This document shows, one piece after another, positions 34,825-43,937 of a stretch of 64,000 nt of DNA. Made by a program: the position numbers and the translations under genes. The notes under the pieces were generated by a model. That model was not told the DNA's origin. It did not search any database and saw nothing but the letters and a program-made list of their open reading frames with translations. Positions within the stretch are counted from its first letter, which is position 1. Every line of letters starts with the position of its first letter. Origin of the DNA: Clostridium sp. Ade.TY (GTDB taxonomy: Bacteria; Bacillota; Clostridia; Clostridiales; Clostridiaceae); contig NZ_AVSV01000029.1 of NCBI RefSeq assembly GCF_000498355.1, forward strand, positions 1-64,000. The letters are read 5' to 3'.

Positions 34825-34892
34825 GTACGCATTATGAGAATTAGGAGTCGCGTGCTATTCTATAAAGTCTATAGATTAGCTGCGATTTTTTT
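34825..34892 (+). ncRNA. Attenuator-like leader RNA of the CoA-transferase gene
   Basis: The terminator stem is formed by GTCGC-TGCTA-TCTATA (34847-34864) and TATAGATTAGCTGCGAT (34870-34886), then eight T. An alternative stem pairs GTACGC (34825-34830) with GCGTGC (34850-34855) and would break the terminator. It could be a cis attenuator or a short independent RNA. No known riboswitch consensus was recognised. Confidence 0.5.
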
Positions 34893-34944
34893 TATCCCTT
34901 TTGTTAATTTTTTAACTTATTATTGGTATAATGGAGGTATTTTT

Positions 34945-36240
34945 ATGAATTATTCAAAACAATATAATGAAAAGCTTATCTCAATAGATGATGCATTAAA
35001 CCTTGTAAAATCAAATGATGAAATAGTTTGTTCACTAGGACCATGTGAACCACAAGGTTTTCTTAATAAATTACACACAATAAAAAACAGGGTTGAAAAT
35101 GTTAATGTAGTAACAATGTTAAGCTTAAATGAGTATGTTTATAACACAAATGAAGCTATGAAGGGACATTTTTTTAATGAATCTTTATTTATGGGAGGTC
35201 CTGCAAGAAATGCTAGAAAAAACGGATTAGGTTCATACATCCCTACTCACTTAAGATATTCTGCAACTAAAAGATTAAAATATAAAAAACCTAATATTTT
35301 TGTTGGAGCTGTAACTCCAATGGATAAACATGGTTTCTTTTCTCTTTCACTTTCTTTAGTTTATGAACGTGAAAATGTAGAAAAAGCAGATATAGTAATT
35401 TTTGAAGTAAATGAAAATTTACCAAAAACTCATGGAGATACACAAGTTCATATAAGCGAAGTTGATTATATAATAGAAAACACAACTAAAGTTCCAGAGC
35501 TTCAACCAAAAGAACCATCAGATAAAGATTTAATAATAGGTGATTATATAGCTTCTTTAGTTGAAGATGGTTCTACTATCCAACTTGGTATTGGTGGAAT
35601 TCCAAATGCTGTTGCTAAATCTTTAATGACAAAAAAAGATTTAGGAGTTCATACAGAAATGATTACAGAAGGAATAGTTGATCTTTTTGATGCTGGAGTT
35701 ATTACAAACAGCCAAAAGACTCTTCATAAAAATAAAATAATTGGAACATTTGCTCTTGGAACGAAAAAACTTTATGACTTCTTAGATGATAATCCTTGTG
35801 TGGAATTAAAATCTTGTTATTATGTAAATGATCCATTTGTAATTGGAAAGAATAATAAAATGATTTCAATAAACACAGCTTTATCAGTTGACTTAACTGG
35901 TCAGTGTTCATCTGAAAGCTTTGGCTTTAATCAATACAGTGGTACAGGTGGACAAAGCGATACTGGAATTGGTGCATTTATATCAGAAGGTGGTAAATCA
36001 ATTATAGCTCTCCACTCTACTGCTAAAGATGATAAAATTTCAACTATATCAACAGGACATGCTCCAGGAACTTCTATATCTTACTCAAGAAATGATGTTG
36101 ATTACGTTGTTACTGAGTATGGAATAGCAAATCTTACTGGAAAAAGTGTAAAAGATAGAGCTAAAAGTTTAATAAAAATAGCTCACCCTAAATTTAGAGA
36201 TGAACTTACTGAATTTGCAAAATCAAATAATATTATTTAA
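34945..36240 (+). CDS. Acetyl-CoA hydrolase/transferase family CoA-transferase (Cat2/AbfT-like)
   Basis: The 431-residue enzyme transfers CoA between acetate and another acyl group, such as butyrate, succinate or 4-hydroxybutyrate. Family features are IQLGIGGIPNAVAKSL, the likely active-site glutamate region GVHTEMITEGIVDL, and the C-terminal CoA-binding stretches GTGGQSDTGIGAF and DYVVTEYGIANLTGKS. The length fits the 4-hydroxybutyrate/butyryl-CoA transferase group. The start is the ATG at 34945 after TGGAGG; upstream in-frame sequence covers the terminator hairpin and is leader, not coding. Confidence 0.88.
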   Translation: MNYSKQYNEKLISIDDALNLVKSNDEIVCSLGPCEPQGFLNKLHTIKNRVENVNVVTMLSLNEYVYNTNEAMKGHFFNESLFMGGPARNARKNGLGSYIPTHLRYSATKRLKYKKPNIFVGAVTPMDKHGFFSLSLSLVYERENVEKADIVIFEVNENLPKTHGDTQVHISEVDYIIENTTKVPELQPKEPSDKDLIIGDYIASLVEDGSTIQLGIGGIPNAVAKSLMTKKDLGVHTEMITEGIVDLFDAGVITNSQKTLHKNKIIGTFALGTKKLYDFLDDNPCVELKSCYYVNDPFVIGKNNKMISINTALSVDLTGQCSSESFGFNQYSGTGGQSDTGIGAFISEGGKSIIALHSTAKDDKISTISTGHAPGTSISYSRNDVDYVVTEYGIANLTGKSVKDRAKSLIKIAHPKFRDELTEFAKSNNII

Positions 36241-36292
36241 ATAATAATCTAAAATTAATATAATAAATTTTATAAAAAAGGATGTGTTCAAT

Positions 36293-36481
36293 ATGACTGA
36301 AAAACAATCAATCAAAAAAATGGAAAGACAAATAGATATTTTAAACAATCAAATCAAAATGCTTGAAATGCTTGCTAAAAACTCATCCTCTTGTGAAGAA
36401 ATCCTAAATTACTTTGGTGAAGAAACTACTGATTACATTGAAAACGTAATCAAAAATGCATCCCAAGTTTTAGGTAACTAA
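36293..36481 (+). CDS. Small helical protein of unknown function (62 aa)
   Basis: A short, mostly helical, charged protein: MTEKQSIKKMERQIDILNNQ begins a coiled-coil-like first half with heptads of I and L, and the second half reads CEEILNYFGEETTDYIENVI. It follows the CoA-transferase by about 50 bp and likely shares its transcript. The start is uncertain between the ATG at 36293 and a GTG at 36284. No family is recognised. Confidence 0.55.
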   Translation: MTEKQSIKKMERQIDILNNQIKMLEMLAKNSSSCEEILNYFGEETTDYIENVIKNASQVLGN

Positions 36482-36550
36482 ATTTAATAATTATTTTTTA
36501 TAATATAAATAATTTAAAATAAACCACTATATACTCCAATTGTTCAAAAT

Positions 36551-36582
36551 AAAAACGACATGTTTTAAAACATGTCGTTTTT
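36551..36582. terminator. Bidirectional terminator (CoA-transferase unit and brnQ)
   Basis: AAAAACGACATGTTTT with AAAACATGTCGTTTTT. Confidence 0.9.
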
Positions 36583-36601
36583 ATTTATATTATTAAACAA
36601 A

Positions 36602-37897
36602 TTATTCCACATCTAACATATTAACAGTTGCCTCTTCTTCTTTAGTAAAAATATTAATAACTAATGAAACTACTACTGCAATTACTGCTGGTACTATCCA
36701 TGCAAATCCTGCACTAGCAAATGGTACAAATTTAAATATTCCATTAAGTGCTGTAACTCCAAATTTAGTATGAAGTACATCTAATACAGATACTACAAGA
36801 GTTGTGTAAACTGTTATTTTGTAAGTTAATTTACTTTCTACTCCAATTATATTAAATAATATAAGAACTATTTGTATTGGGTAGAAAATCATAAGTATTG
36901 GAACTGCAAGTGATATTATGCTTCCTATACCAGCAATTGAAATTATTGCTGAAGAAACACAAATTATTGTAACTATAATTTCATATTTAACTTTTAATAA
37001 TTTTGAGAAAAACTCTCCTACCATTGCTGTTAATCCAATTGCAGTTGTAAGACAAGCTGCTGCAACAGCAATTCCAAGTGCTATCTTACCAAAATTACCT
37101 AAAATTAAATGTGCAATTCCTATAGTTAATTCAGCTTGGCTTATATTTTGTGGAAAATATCCTCCAAGGGCTGCCCCTAAAAATAATAATCCTCCATACA
37201 CAAATACAAATCCAATACTTGATACTATACTTGCTTTCTTTAATATAGACTTTTTATCTGAATCTTTATTATAACCTAAAGCAACAATTGCATTTATTGC
37301 AATTACTGCTGTAAGAGGTGCTCCTAATGCATCCATTGGTTGGTATCCATTTATAAATCCATAACTAAATCCATTTACTGTTCCATCTCTAAATATATGT
37401 TCAGTAAAAAATATACCTTTAATTATAATTACTGAAAGTATAACCAAAATAATTGGTGTTAATACCTTACCAATATATCCTACAATTTTTGTTGGCCTTA
37501 AAGTTAACACAAGTGTTATTGAGAAAAATATTACTGCAAAAACTACTGAGCTTATTGAATCACCTAAGTTAGGTAAAATACCCATTTCATATGTGCTAGC
37601 TCCAGTTCTTGGGATAGCAACAATTGGCCCTAAGCATATAAGTATTAGTGCTGTATAAATATTTGTAAATTTAGAACCTATTTTCTCTCCAAACTTCTCT
37701 AAACTTCCTGCTTTATTAAGAGCTAATATTCCAAGAAGAGGTAATCCTATACCTGAAATAAAAAATCCTAATAAAGACATAAACCAATCTTTACCTGAAT
37801 TTATACCAATCTCTGGTGGAAATATTAAATTTCCAGCTCCAAAGAATATGGCAAATATTGTGAATCCTACTGCTATGAAATCATGCTTTTTATTCAT
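36602..37897 (-). CDS. brnQ: Branched-chain amino acid transporter BrnQ (LIVCS family)
   Basis: The 431-residue protein has about 12 membrane helices. The N-terminal FAIFFGAGNLIFPPEIGINSG is the BrnQ signature, and GPIVAIPRTGASTYEMG follows at about 95-110. It imports leucine, isoleucine and valine with sodium or protons. The start is the ATG at 37897, 7 bases after GGAGG; the in-frame ATG two codons upstream is too close. No T-box or leucine-responsive element is seen in 37898-38108. Confidence 0.92.
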   Translation of the reverse strand: MNKKHDFIAVGFTIFAIFFGAGNLIFPPEIGINSGKDWFMSLLGFFISGIGLPLLGILALNKAGSLEKFGEKIGSKFTNIYTALILICLGPIVAIPRTGASTYEMGILPNLGDSISSVVFAVIFFSITLVLTLRPTKIVGYIGKVLTPIILVILSVIIIKGIFFTEHIFRDGTVNGFSYGFINGYQPMDALGAPLTAVIAINAIVALGYNKDSDKKSILKKASIVSSIGFVFVYGGLLFLGAALGGYFPQNISQAELTIGIAHLILGNFGKIALGIAVAAACLTTAIGLTAMVGEFFSKLLKVKYEIIVTIICVSSAIISIAGIGSIISLAVPILMIFYPIQIVLILFNIIGVESKLTYKITVYTTLVVSVLDVLHTKFGVTALNGIFKFVPFASAGFAWIVPAVIAVVVSLVINIFTKEEEATVNMLDVE

Positions 37898-38108
37898 GTT
37901 CATACCTCCTATACTACTATTAACTTTCCTTCTTTTAAGTTTAATAACTTAAATCCTACTTTTCCTAACTGTACTACTCTGTTCTACAATGCTATATGTT
38001 TTGTCCATTTTATCATATAAAATAATATTTTGTAAATAATAAAATAATATAAAATTCATTTAATTTAAAACTTATTTTATTAAACATTTTATATTATTTT
38101 TTAAATTA

Positions 38109-38681
38109 TTATATTAATTTACTAATTCTTTCTTTAACCTTATTTGGTAAAATTCCATTCAATGATCTTTTTAATAACTCATTATTTTTTATTCCATTAT
38201 CATTTAAATACTTTTCTATTTTCTGTACTTTATATTCTCTTCCTTCTATAAGTTGATATATAACATACCAATCTTCTAAAGATGTAAGCGGTATATTTTC
38301 TCCATTTATTTGCATTACATTGTCTATTGATTTTTCATCAAATATATATTCAAAAACTCCATCCTTATGGTTAATTTTAAATCCTGACATAACATCAATA
38401 TCAATATTCTCTATAACATATTCATAAAAATATTCAGTTGAATAATCTTCTGTTTTTTTATATTCTTTCTTTATTCCCATTTCTTTTAAAATATTGTCAG
38501 CTTTTTCAATATCTTTTAAGCTAACTAATATATCTATATCATTTGGATTTTCAATTAAATTATAATAATTTAACACTATTGAAGCTCCAACCGCCCACAA
38601 TATTCCTTCTTTATTAAACTTTTTTCCTATATCACTTAATAGTGAATATTTATCTAGTATTACTTCTTTACTATTATTCAT
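38109..38681 (-). CDS. Nucleotidyltransferase-fold protein (190 aa)
   Basis: The core is LWAVGASIVLNYYNLIENPNDIDILVS (about 29-55), the G-S/T and DxD pattern of minimal nucleotidyltransferases, with a later acidic strand IDIDVMSGFKIN. It resembles predicted nucleotidyltransferases related to AbiEii or lincosamide enzymes. No toxin or antitoxin partner is evident. It lies 17 bp after another nucleotidyltransferase gene, so the two are one operon. Confidence 0.65.
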   Translation of the reverse strand: MNNSKEVILDKYSLLSDIGKKFNKEGILWAVGASIVLNYYNLIENPNDIDILVSLKDIEKADNILKEMGIKKEYKKTEDYSTEYFYEYVIENIDIDVMSGFKINHKDGVFEYIFDEKSIDNVMQINGENIPLTSLEDWYVIYQLIEGREYKVQKIEKYLNDNGIKNNELLKRSLNGILPNKVKERISKLI

Positions 38682-38698
38682 TACTTTTCTCCCTTATT

Positions 38699-39313
38699 TT
38701 ATTTAACAATAAATTCAACCAATCTTTTTGCTTCTTCTAACCCTGAATTAATTTTTAAAGCTTCATTAAAATAATTAAATGCAATTTTATCATTTTCCAT
38801 TAAAAAATTAAGTGATTTCTTAGGTCCCATATACCTAATACCCTTTATATTAAAATATATTTCAAGCCCTTCTGTTAATAAAAGATGATATCTAAAATTC
38901 CCTTCAATATCATTTCTTTTTACTCTATTTATCATTTTAAGAAGCCAACTCTTTTGAAAATTAATCTCTTCATCACTTAATTTTTCTTCTGTTTTCAAAT
39001 ACTTATCAATATCTTCTAAGAGCTTATTACACATATTTTTTTCATCTAATATTATCTTGCCACCCAAAATATGAATTAATTTTTTAAAGTCATACATAAC
39101 ATTAGTATCATATATCCACGCATCTAACTCTCTTCCTAATAATTTATTTGTATCATTTTGTTCTTTAACATTGTCAGAGAAACAAATTACATCTATATCA
39201 CTTTCATTAGTTTCTGTTCCGTCTGATAATGATCCATATAATATTATTGAATGACAATTATATTTTTTCTTTAAGTATTTTTTCAAAACCTCTATCTCTT
39301 CTTTTTTATCCAC
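38699..39313 (-). CDS. Nucleotidyltransferase domain protein (204 aa)
   Basis: The N-terminal nucleotidyltransferase domain has SIILYGSLSDGTETNESDIDVIC (about 22-44), the GSxxxG...DxD catalytic pattern seen in kanamycin-type and MNT enzymes. A helical C-terminal half follows (KSWLLKMINRVKRNDIEGNFRYHLLL). The start is the GTG at 39313, 9 bases after AAGGAG. It is first in a two-gene operon. A drug-modifying role is possible but not shown. Confidence 0.7.
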   Translation of the reverse strand: MDKKEEIEVLKKYLKKKYNCHSIILYGSLSDGTETNESDIDVICFSDNVKEQNDTNKLLGRELDAWIYDTNVMYDFKKLIHILGGKIILDEKNMCNKLLEDIDKYLKTEEKLSDEEINFQKSWLLKMINRVKRNDIEGNFRYHLLLTEGLEIYFNIKGIRYMGPKKSLNFLMENDKIAFNYFNEALKINSGLEEAKRLVEFIVK

Positions 39314-39384
39314 GCCCAATAACTCCTTACTATTTTTTATTACTTATTTGTGATGAAAATTTTATTATAATTGTAACATATTTC

Positions 39385-39419
39385 AAAAAGCAGATAGAAA
39401 TTTTTATTCTATCTGCTTA
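39385..39419 (-). terminator. Terminator of the ABC-2 operon at 39.5-41 kb
   Basis: On the minus strand AAGCAGATAGAAT, loop, ATTTCTATCTGCTT, then TTT. Confidence 0.8.
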
Positions 39420-39487
39420 ACTTGTAAACACTAAAAATTTTTAATCTTAATTAATCCACAATCATAACTTAAAAAATATATTAAATA

Positions 39488-40204
39488 CTAAATAATCTCT
39501 AACCTTTTTACCTTCCAAATACTAATAATTATACTAAATATAATTATTATAATTAATGGTAATAAGCTAGTTGTATCATACTTTCCTGTACTCATTATTT
39601 CATAACCTAAAGTTGCTGGAAATACTTTCCCTATATTTCTAAATATATTTGGTAATAAATCTACTGGAAACATAATACCTGAAAGCATTATTGATGGAAG
39701 AAAGATAAACTGTGATATCATTGTAAGCTTAGATATGCTTTTTACAAATAATCCAATTAATGTTCCAATTGACAATGATGCAAAAAGAAATATTAAAAGT
39801 CCAATAAAATATAAAAATATATTATTTGGAATAGTTGCATCAAATGCTATAGGAGCAATAAAAAATAAAATCAAACTCATAATGAATAAATGTATAAATC
39901 CTGAAATAAAATTATTACCTATTATTGAGAAAAAAGGTATGTTGTATACTTTGTAAGATTTTTTTATATCACTATTAAAAAATTCTACTAGCGATGTTGG
40001 AAACCCTATAATTGCTCCCATAGTTACTCCAAAAACAGTCATTGATGGAATAAGTGTTTTATATGCTTCTTCATTAATTGATGTAAATATCCTACTCATA
40101 AATAAAAAGAAAACTAAAGGAACTATATAATAAGTAAGTAGTATTCCTTTATTTCTTAAATCCAACTTCCACTTAATTAAAACACCATATAAAAATGCAC
40201 TCAT
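39488..40204 (-). CDS. ABC-2 type transporter permease
   Basis: The 238-residue protein has six membrane helices, with the conserved ABC-2 segment FIFLPSIMLSGIMFPVDLLPN (about 165-185). It overlaps the ATPase stop by 4 bp. Together they form an exporter of unknown substrate. Confidence 0.85.
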   Translation of the reverse strand: MSAFLYGVLIKWKLDLRNKGILLTYYIVPLVFFLFMSRIFTSINEEAYKTLIPSMTVFGVTMGAIIGFPTSLVEFFNSDIKKSYKVYNIPFFSIIGNNFISGFIHLFIMSLILFFIAPIAFDATIPNNIFLYFIGLLIFLFASLSIGTLIGLFVKSISKLTMISQFIFLPSIMLSGIMFPVDLLPNIFRNIGKVFPATLGYEIMSTGKYDTTSLLPLIIIIIFSIIISIWKVKRLEII

Positions 40205-41067
40205 TCCTCATCCCCCTTAGTAATACTCATAAAACATTCTTCTAAGCTTGCACGTTCTATTTTTATATCATTAATATCAATTTTATTCTCTTTTATTAAA
40301 TTGAGAAGTTCTAACAATGCTTCATGAACACAATTGGATTCAAAATTGTAATATTCTTTATCGATTCCTTTATACTCTGAATAATTAATTTGTAAATTTT
40401 CTAATTTAGCTGATAATTTTACTTTTATTTTATATACACTTTTTATATTGTTTGTAAGTTCATTTGCTGTTCCTATAAAAACTATACATCCATCTTTTAA
40501 AATAGCTATTTTATCACATAAGCTTTCTACTTCTGCCATATCATGACTTGCTATTATTATTGTTTTACCAGAGCTTTTTAACCTTTTAATTTCTTCGTGA
40601 AAAGATACTCTTCCTTCAACATCTAAGCCTGCCGTTGGCTCATCAAGAAAAATAATATCAGGATTACCTATTATTGATAATACTAAATGTAATCTCATTT
40701 TTTGTCCTGTAGATAGCTCTTTATACTGTTTTTTTAATATATTTTTTAATCCAAGTCTCTTTATTAATTCATTATCAATACTTCCTTTATTCCACTTTGA
40801 AAATAAATTTAAAACTTCATAACATCTTATATTCTCAGGAAGAGATGATGTTTGTAACTGCACCCCTACTTTTCCATTAATATATATTTTTCCATAATCA
40901 TATTCTCTTAAACCTTCCATACATTCAAGAGTAGTTGTTTTACCTGCACCATTTATTCCTAAAATCGCAAATATTTCTCCTTCTTTTATGTCAAATGATA
41001 TTCCCTTTAAAACTTCTTTTTTCCCATAACTCTTCTTTAAATTAGATACTCTAATTTTATAATTCAT
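40201..41067 (-). CDS. ABC transporter ATP-binding protein
   Basis: The 288-residue ATPase shows Walker A GINGAGKTTTLE, a degenerate signature LSTGQKMRLHLVLS, Walker B IIFLDEPTAGLD and the H-loop ASHDM. The C-terminal 80 residues resemble drug-export ATPases. It is co-translated with the ABC-2 permease. Confidence 0.9.
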   Translation of the reverse strand: MNYKIRVSNLKKSYGKKEVLKGISFDIKEGEIFAILGINGAGKTTTLECMEGLREYDYGKIYINGKVGVQLQTSSLPENIRCYEVLNLFSKWNKGSIDNELIKRLGLKNILKKQYKELSTGQKMRLHLVLSIIGNPDIIFLDEPTAGLDVEGRVSFHEEIKRLKSSGKTIIIASHDMAEVESLCDKIAILKDGCIVFIGTANELTNNIKSVYKIKVKLSAKLENLQINYSEYKGIDKEYYNFESNCVHEALLELLNLIKENKIDINDIKIERASLEECFMSITKGDEE

Positions 41068-41233
41068 ATTTCCCCCTATTTAATTAATATTTGAAAAACA
41101 TAATTAATCATTATAGTATAAAGAAAAGAACAAATATAAACTTATCCTTTTTAACCTATATATCATTATCATTATTTATAGTTTCCTTTTCATAACAATA
41201 GCTTGCAAAGCCTTTCCTGACCAATTTAATGCT

Positions 41234-42127
41234 TCAAATATCATTTTCACTATAATCCTTTAACTTATTATTCTCCATTTTCCAAGCATTATAAAATTCA
41301 CTAATAGATTTATATCTTTTTTCTCTATTTTTATTTACAGCTTTTTTGGCAATATAATATAAATTTTCTGAAGCTTTCCAAGATTCAATATCCCGAGTTT
41401 TATTATCTCCTAAAACTTCAAAAGCAATCGCTCCCATAGTATATACATTAGTAATTTCATCTATTGATTCTCCAAATTCAAATTCTTCTGGTGACATAAA
41501 TCGATCTGATCCCCACATTCTTCCCATAGTATTTATTATAGGACCTTTAGTATAAAAATCTATATCACATATTGTAGTTTTATTATTTAAAAAATCATAT
41601 ATGATACTTCCATCATAAAAATCTATTGCTACATATCCCTTTTTAGCTATTAATTCATGTAGTTTAAAAATATCATCAAGACATTTAAGCTTATATCTTA
41701 AATCCAATTTACTAAATTTATAATTTGGAGATTTTGGATGAACATACTTTGGATACTTGTCAAAATTCCAATGTTCATGCAAACATTCACCATCTATCCA
41801 TTCAAATATTAAAGCATACCCATTATTTACTTCAAAATGATCAATTAAATTTATAAGATTTGAATCTTTGATATCCTCATATATTAAAATTGTATTCTTC
41901 AATCTTAAAATAGCCTCTTCACTCTTTCCACCATAATTAATAGTAGGTGCTCCTGCATATTTTATAAATAACTTTTTATTGCCATCTTTAAGTCCAAAAC
42001 AAATATTTCCTGAATCTTGTTTATCAAATACTTTAAAAACCTGTCCATATTTATTTAAAAATCTAAAATCAAAATCTTTTTTCAACTCAAAACTTACATC
42101 ATCAATCTTTTTTATTATACTATTCAA
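41234..42127 (-). CDS. Protein kinase-like protein (297 aa)
   Basis: A kinase fold is visible: lysine in LFIKYAG (Lys56), a catalytic loop reading VAIDFYDGS instead of HRDxxxxN (Asp169 kept), DFG region ICDIDFYT, APE-like FMSPEEFEFG, and the F-helix Asp region ITNVYTMGAIAFEVL. The glycine loop is poorly conserved. It may phosphorylate a small molecule or protein. The start is a TTG after AAGGGGG. It follows a GNAT acetyltransferase by about 26 bp, so the two are one operon. Confidence 0.7.
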   Translation of the reverse strand: MNSIIKKIDDVSFELKKDFDFRFLNKYGQVFKVFDKQDSGNICFGLKDGNKKLFIKYAGAPTINYGGKSEEAILRLKNTILIYEDIKDSNLINLIDHFEVNNGYALIFEWIDGECLHEHWNFDKYPKYVHPKSPNYKFSKLDLRYKLKCLDDIFKLHELIAKKGYVAIDFYDGSIIYDFLNNKTTICDIDFYTKGPIINTMGRMWGSDRFMSPEEFEFGESIDEITNVYTMGAIAFEVLGDNKTRDIESWKASENLYYIAKKAVNKNREKRYKSISEFYNAWKMENNKLKDYSENDI

Positions 42128-42153
42128 ATTATTCCCCCTTAAGTAAAATAACC

Positions 42154-42936
42154 TTATTTAACTTTTATATAATAAGTATCATATGCTTTATCAAACACAT
42201 ATCCTAACTTTTCAGCTAAACTTTTTGAATTTAAGTTTGCTGCATCCCAACTTGGATATATATTTCTTTCAAGACAATCTTTAATTAGTGCTGCCGATAC
42301 TATAGTTGCAAGTCCTTTTCTTCTATAATTAATATCTGTATCAACTTCTATTTCAATTCCATTATCATAAATTGTATAACTTGATGCCCCACTAACAACT
42401 TTACCATTATGAATTATAACGTATCCAATTCCCCTATTTAGAAAATCTTTTACTGATTCAAATTGACCTGTAAAATCTTCTGAAAGCTCATTTAAAGATT
42501 TGCTATTTGCAATTTCTTCATCAATCTTTTTTAATTCATATCCATCTTCTAATGGAATTAAAAATCCTTTTATTTTGTTAATATCCAAATTATTTATATC
42601 CTTTTTAAATGAATATCTGCTAAACTTCTCTGAAAGTTCTACATCCATCTGTTCAATACGCCTTCCAATACTATCACTTTGAGGAACTATAAACATATTT
42701 TTAGGAATATTATTTAATAACTCACCTAGCCCATCACTATTTGAATCTCCTGCAAAGAAAGTAAAATCTCCAACTAAAGCTTGTACACAAGTAGGTTCTT
42801 TAAGATTATCAACAAAAATACTTCCCATATGTCCTTGAATACATGAAAGTATTAATGTATCATCCATTCCACTAAATAGCTTCATTACTTTATCTCTTAA
42901 TTCATTATTAGATTTTAAAACAGCTTTATAAATCAT
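42154..42936 (-). CDS. GNAT family N-acetyltransferase (260 aa)
   Basis: The C-terminal half is a GNAT domain: IEVDTDINYRRKGLATIVSAALIKDCL holds the acetyl-CoA loop RRKGLA, followed by YPSWDAANLNSKSLAEKLGY. The N-terminal half (about 1-120) is of the FR47/GNAT_acetyltr_2 type. It is the first gene of a two-gene unit with the kinase-like gene. The substrate is unknown. Confidence 0.8.
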   Translation of the reverse strand: MIYKAVLKSNNELRDKVMKLFSGMDDTLILSCIQGHMGSIFVDNLKEPTCVQALVGDFTFFAGDSNSDGLGELLNNIPKNMFIVPQSDSIGRRIEQMDVELSEKFSRYSFKKDINNLDINKIKGFLIPLEDGYELKKIDEEIANSKSLNELSEDFTGQFESVKDFLNRGIGYVIIHNGKVVSGASSYTIYDNGIEIEVDTDINYRRKGLATIVSAALIKDCLERNIYPSWDAANLNSKSLAEKLGYVFDKAYDTYYIKVK

Positions 42937-43025
42937 AAACTCACTCCCTTCTAAAATAAATTTCTTAGAATTTTAACTTATAAATTTCTCTTTAATTTCT
43001 TTAATCAAAGTATTAAAATAACGCT

Positions 43026-43331
43026 TTACAGCATTCCTATTATTAAGCTAATTGTTGATAATAGTGCCATTATTGAAATAAAAACCATAGCTAAAATTTT
43101 CCCAATCTTTGCAAACTTATCCCCTCGGTACCTATTACCAATAAATATTGCTATTAAAAATAATATTATAGAAATTATTGAAGTTGGAATTTCAAGTCCT
43201 AATGCTCTCATTATAAAAGTTCCAACATAATTCCCATTTACATAAGTAAAAGAAAAAACTATAGATATTATAGAAATTAATAAAGATAAACTTCCTACAC
43301 CTAATTTCCTAGTAACTTTTGACTTCTCCAT
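43026..43331 (-). CDS. Small membrane protein of unknown function (101 aa)
   Basis: Three hydrophobic segments (about 13-33, 50-66, 78-99) with a short charged loop NRYRGDKFAKIG, resembling DUF4190-type proteins. GAGGGGATGAG is its ribosome binding site. No function is known. Confidence 0.6.
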   Translation of the reverse strand: MEKSKVTRKLGVGSLSLLISIISIVFSFTYVNGNYVGTFIMRALGLEIPTSIISIILFLIAIFIGNRYRGDKFAKIGKILAMVFISIMALLSTISLIIGML

Positions 43332-43349
43332 AAACTCATCCCCTCAAAT

Positions 43350-43522
43350 TTATTTTTCACAGTTATATTTTTTTGTAGTTATCTCTAATATACATCCTAA
43401 TCCTAATCCGATTATCATTCCAAATATTAGCCATTTGTTATTAACTAAATATCCTATTACACTTCCTAATAATCCCAAAAACCTATCTTATATATCCAAA
43501 ATATATGAATTGTTTTATTCAT
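43350..43522 (-). pseudogene. Frameshifted small membrane protein gene
   Basis: Behind a good AAGGAGG, an ATG at 43522 reads MNKTIHIFWIYKIGFWDY then stop. In another frame, from the same place onward, the sequence reads RFLGLLGSVIGYLVNNKW, then FGMIIGLGLGCILEI and ends at 43350. One shift near 43480 would join the two into a protein of about 57 residues. It is either a broken gene or a sequence error. Confidence 0.5.
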
Positions 43523-43635
43523 TTTATTTACCTCCTTATAAGATTATTTTTTATCTTCTTACTTATATAATATAACTCCCAAGAATAAATTTCCATATAT
43601 TATAATATTTGTTTTAAATTTATACTTAATTATAA

Positions 43636-43678
43636 AAAAGCCTATTTAAATAAAATTTTAATTCTATTTAAATAGGCC
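43636..43678 (-). terminator. Terminator after the 27-codon frame
   Basis: On the minus strand GCCTATTTAAATA, loop, TATTTAAATAGGC, then TTTTTTAT. Confidence 0.75.
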
Positions 43679-43734
43679 ATTTTGTATATTCTAAAATATT
43701 AAATTCATCCATAATCGTCCTCAAAATTTAGTAA

Positions 43735-43818
43735 TTATAAATTTTCTATATTATTTTCATCATATCCTATAAAAGTTGCTACTGCTATTGCTTTTAATAC
43801 TCCAAAAAATTTTTTCAT
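43735..43818 (-). CDS. Possible 27-aa peptide
   Basis: A frame starting MKKFFGVLKAIAVATFIGYD, with a GGAG/AAGG-rich upstream and a terminator downstream. It may be a real small peptide or a truncated membrane protein. The stretch 43332-43937 otherwise holds only the pseudogene and terminator. Confidence 0.35.
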   Translation of the reverse strand: MKKFFGVLKAIAVATFIGYDENNIENL

Positions 43819-43937
43819 CCTTATCACTCTCCACTAATTTATTGTTTAATTTCTTTTTACAATTCAAATTATATAATTTCACAATAAAATTAAGTATCGA
43901 TTTATATTTCATATAAATTACATTTTTGAAATCTTCT

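Noticed and set aside
34834-34944. In-frame ATG 37 codons upstream of the CoA-transferase start
   Set aside because: It has no ribosome binding site and its codons cover a terminator hairpin with a T-run; the ATG at 34945 has TGGAGG and matches the family start.
38109-39313. HEPN-MNT or AbiE-type toxin-antitoxin pair
   Set aside because: Both proteins have nucleotidyltransferase cores, and neither shows a HEPN RX4-6H motif or AbiEi-type HTH partner.
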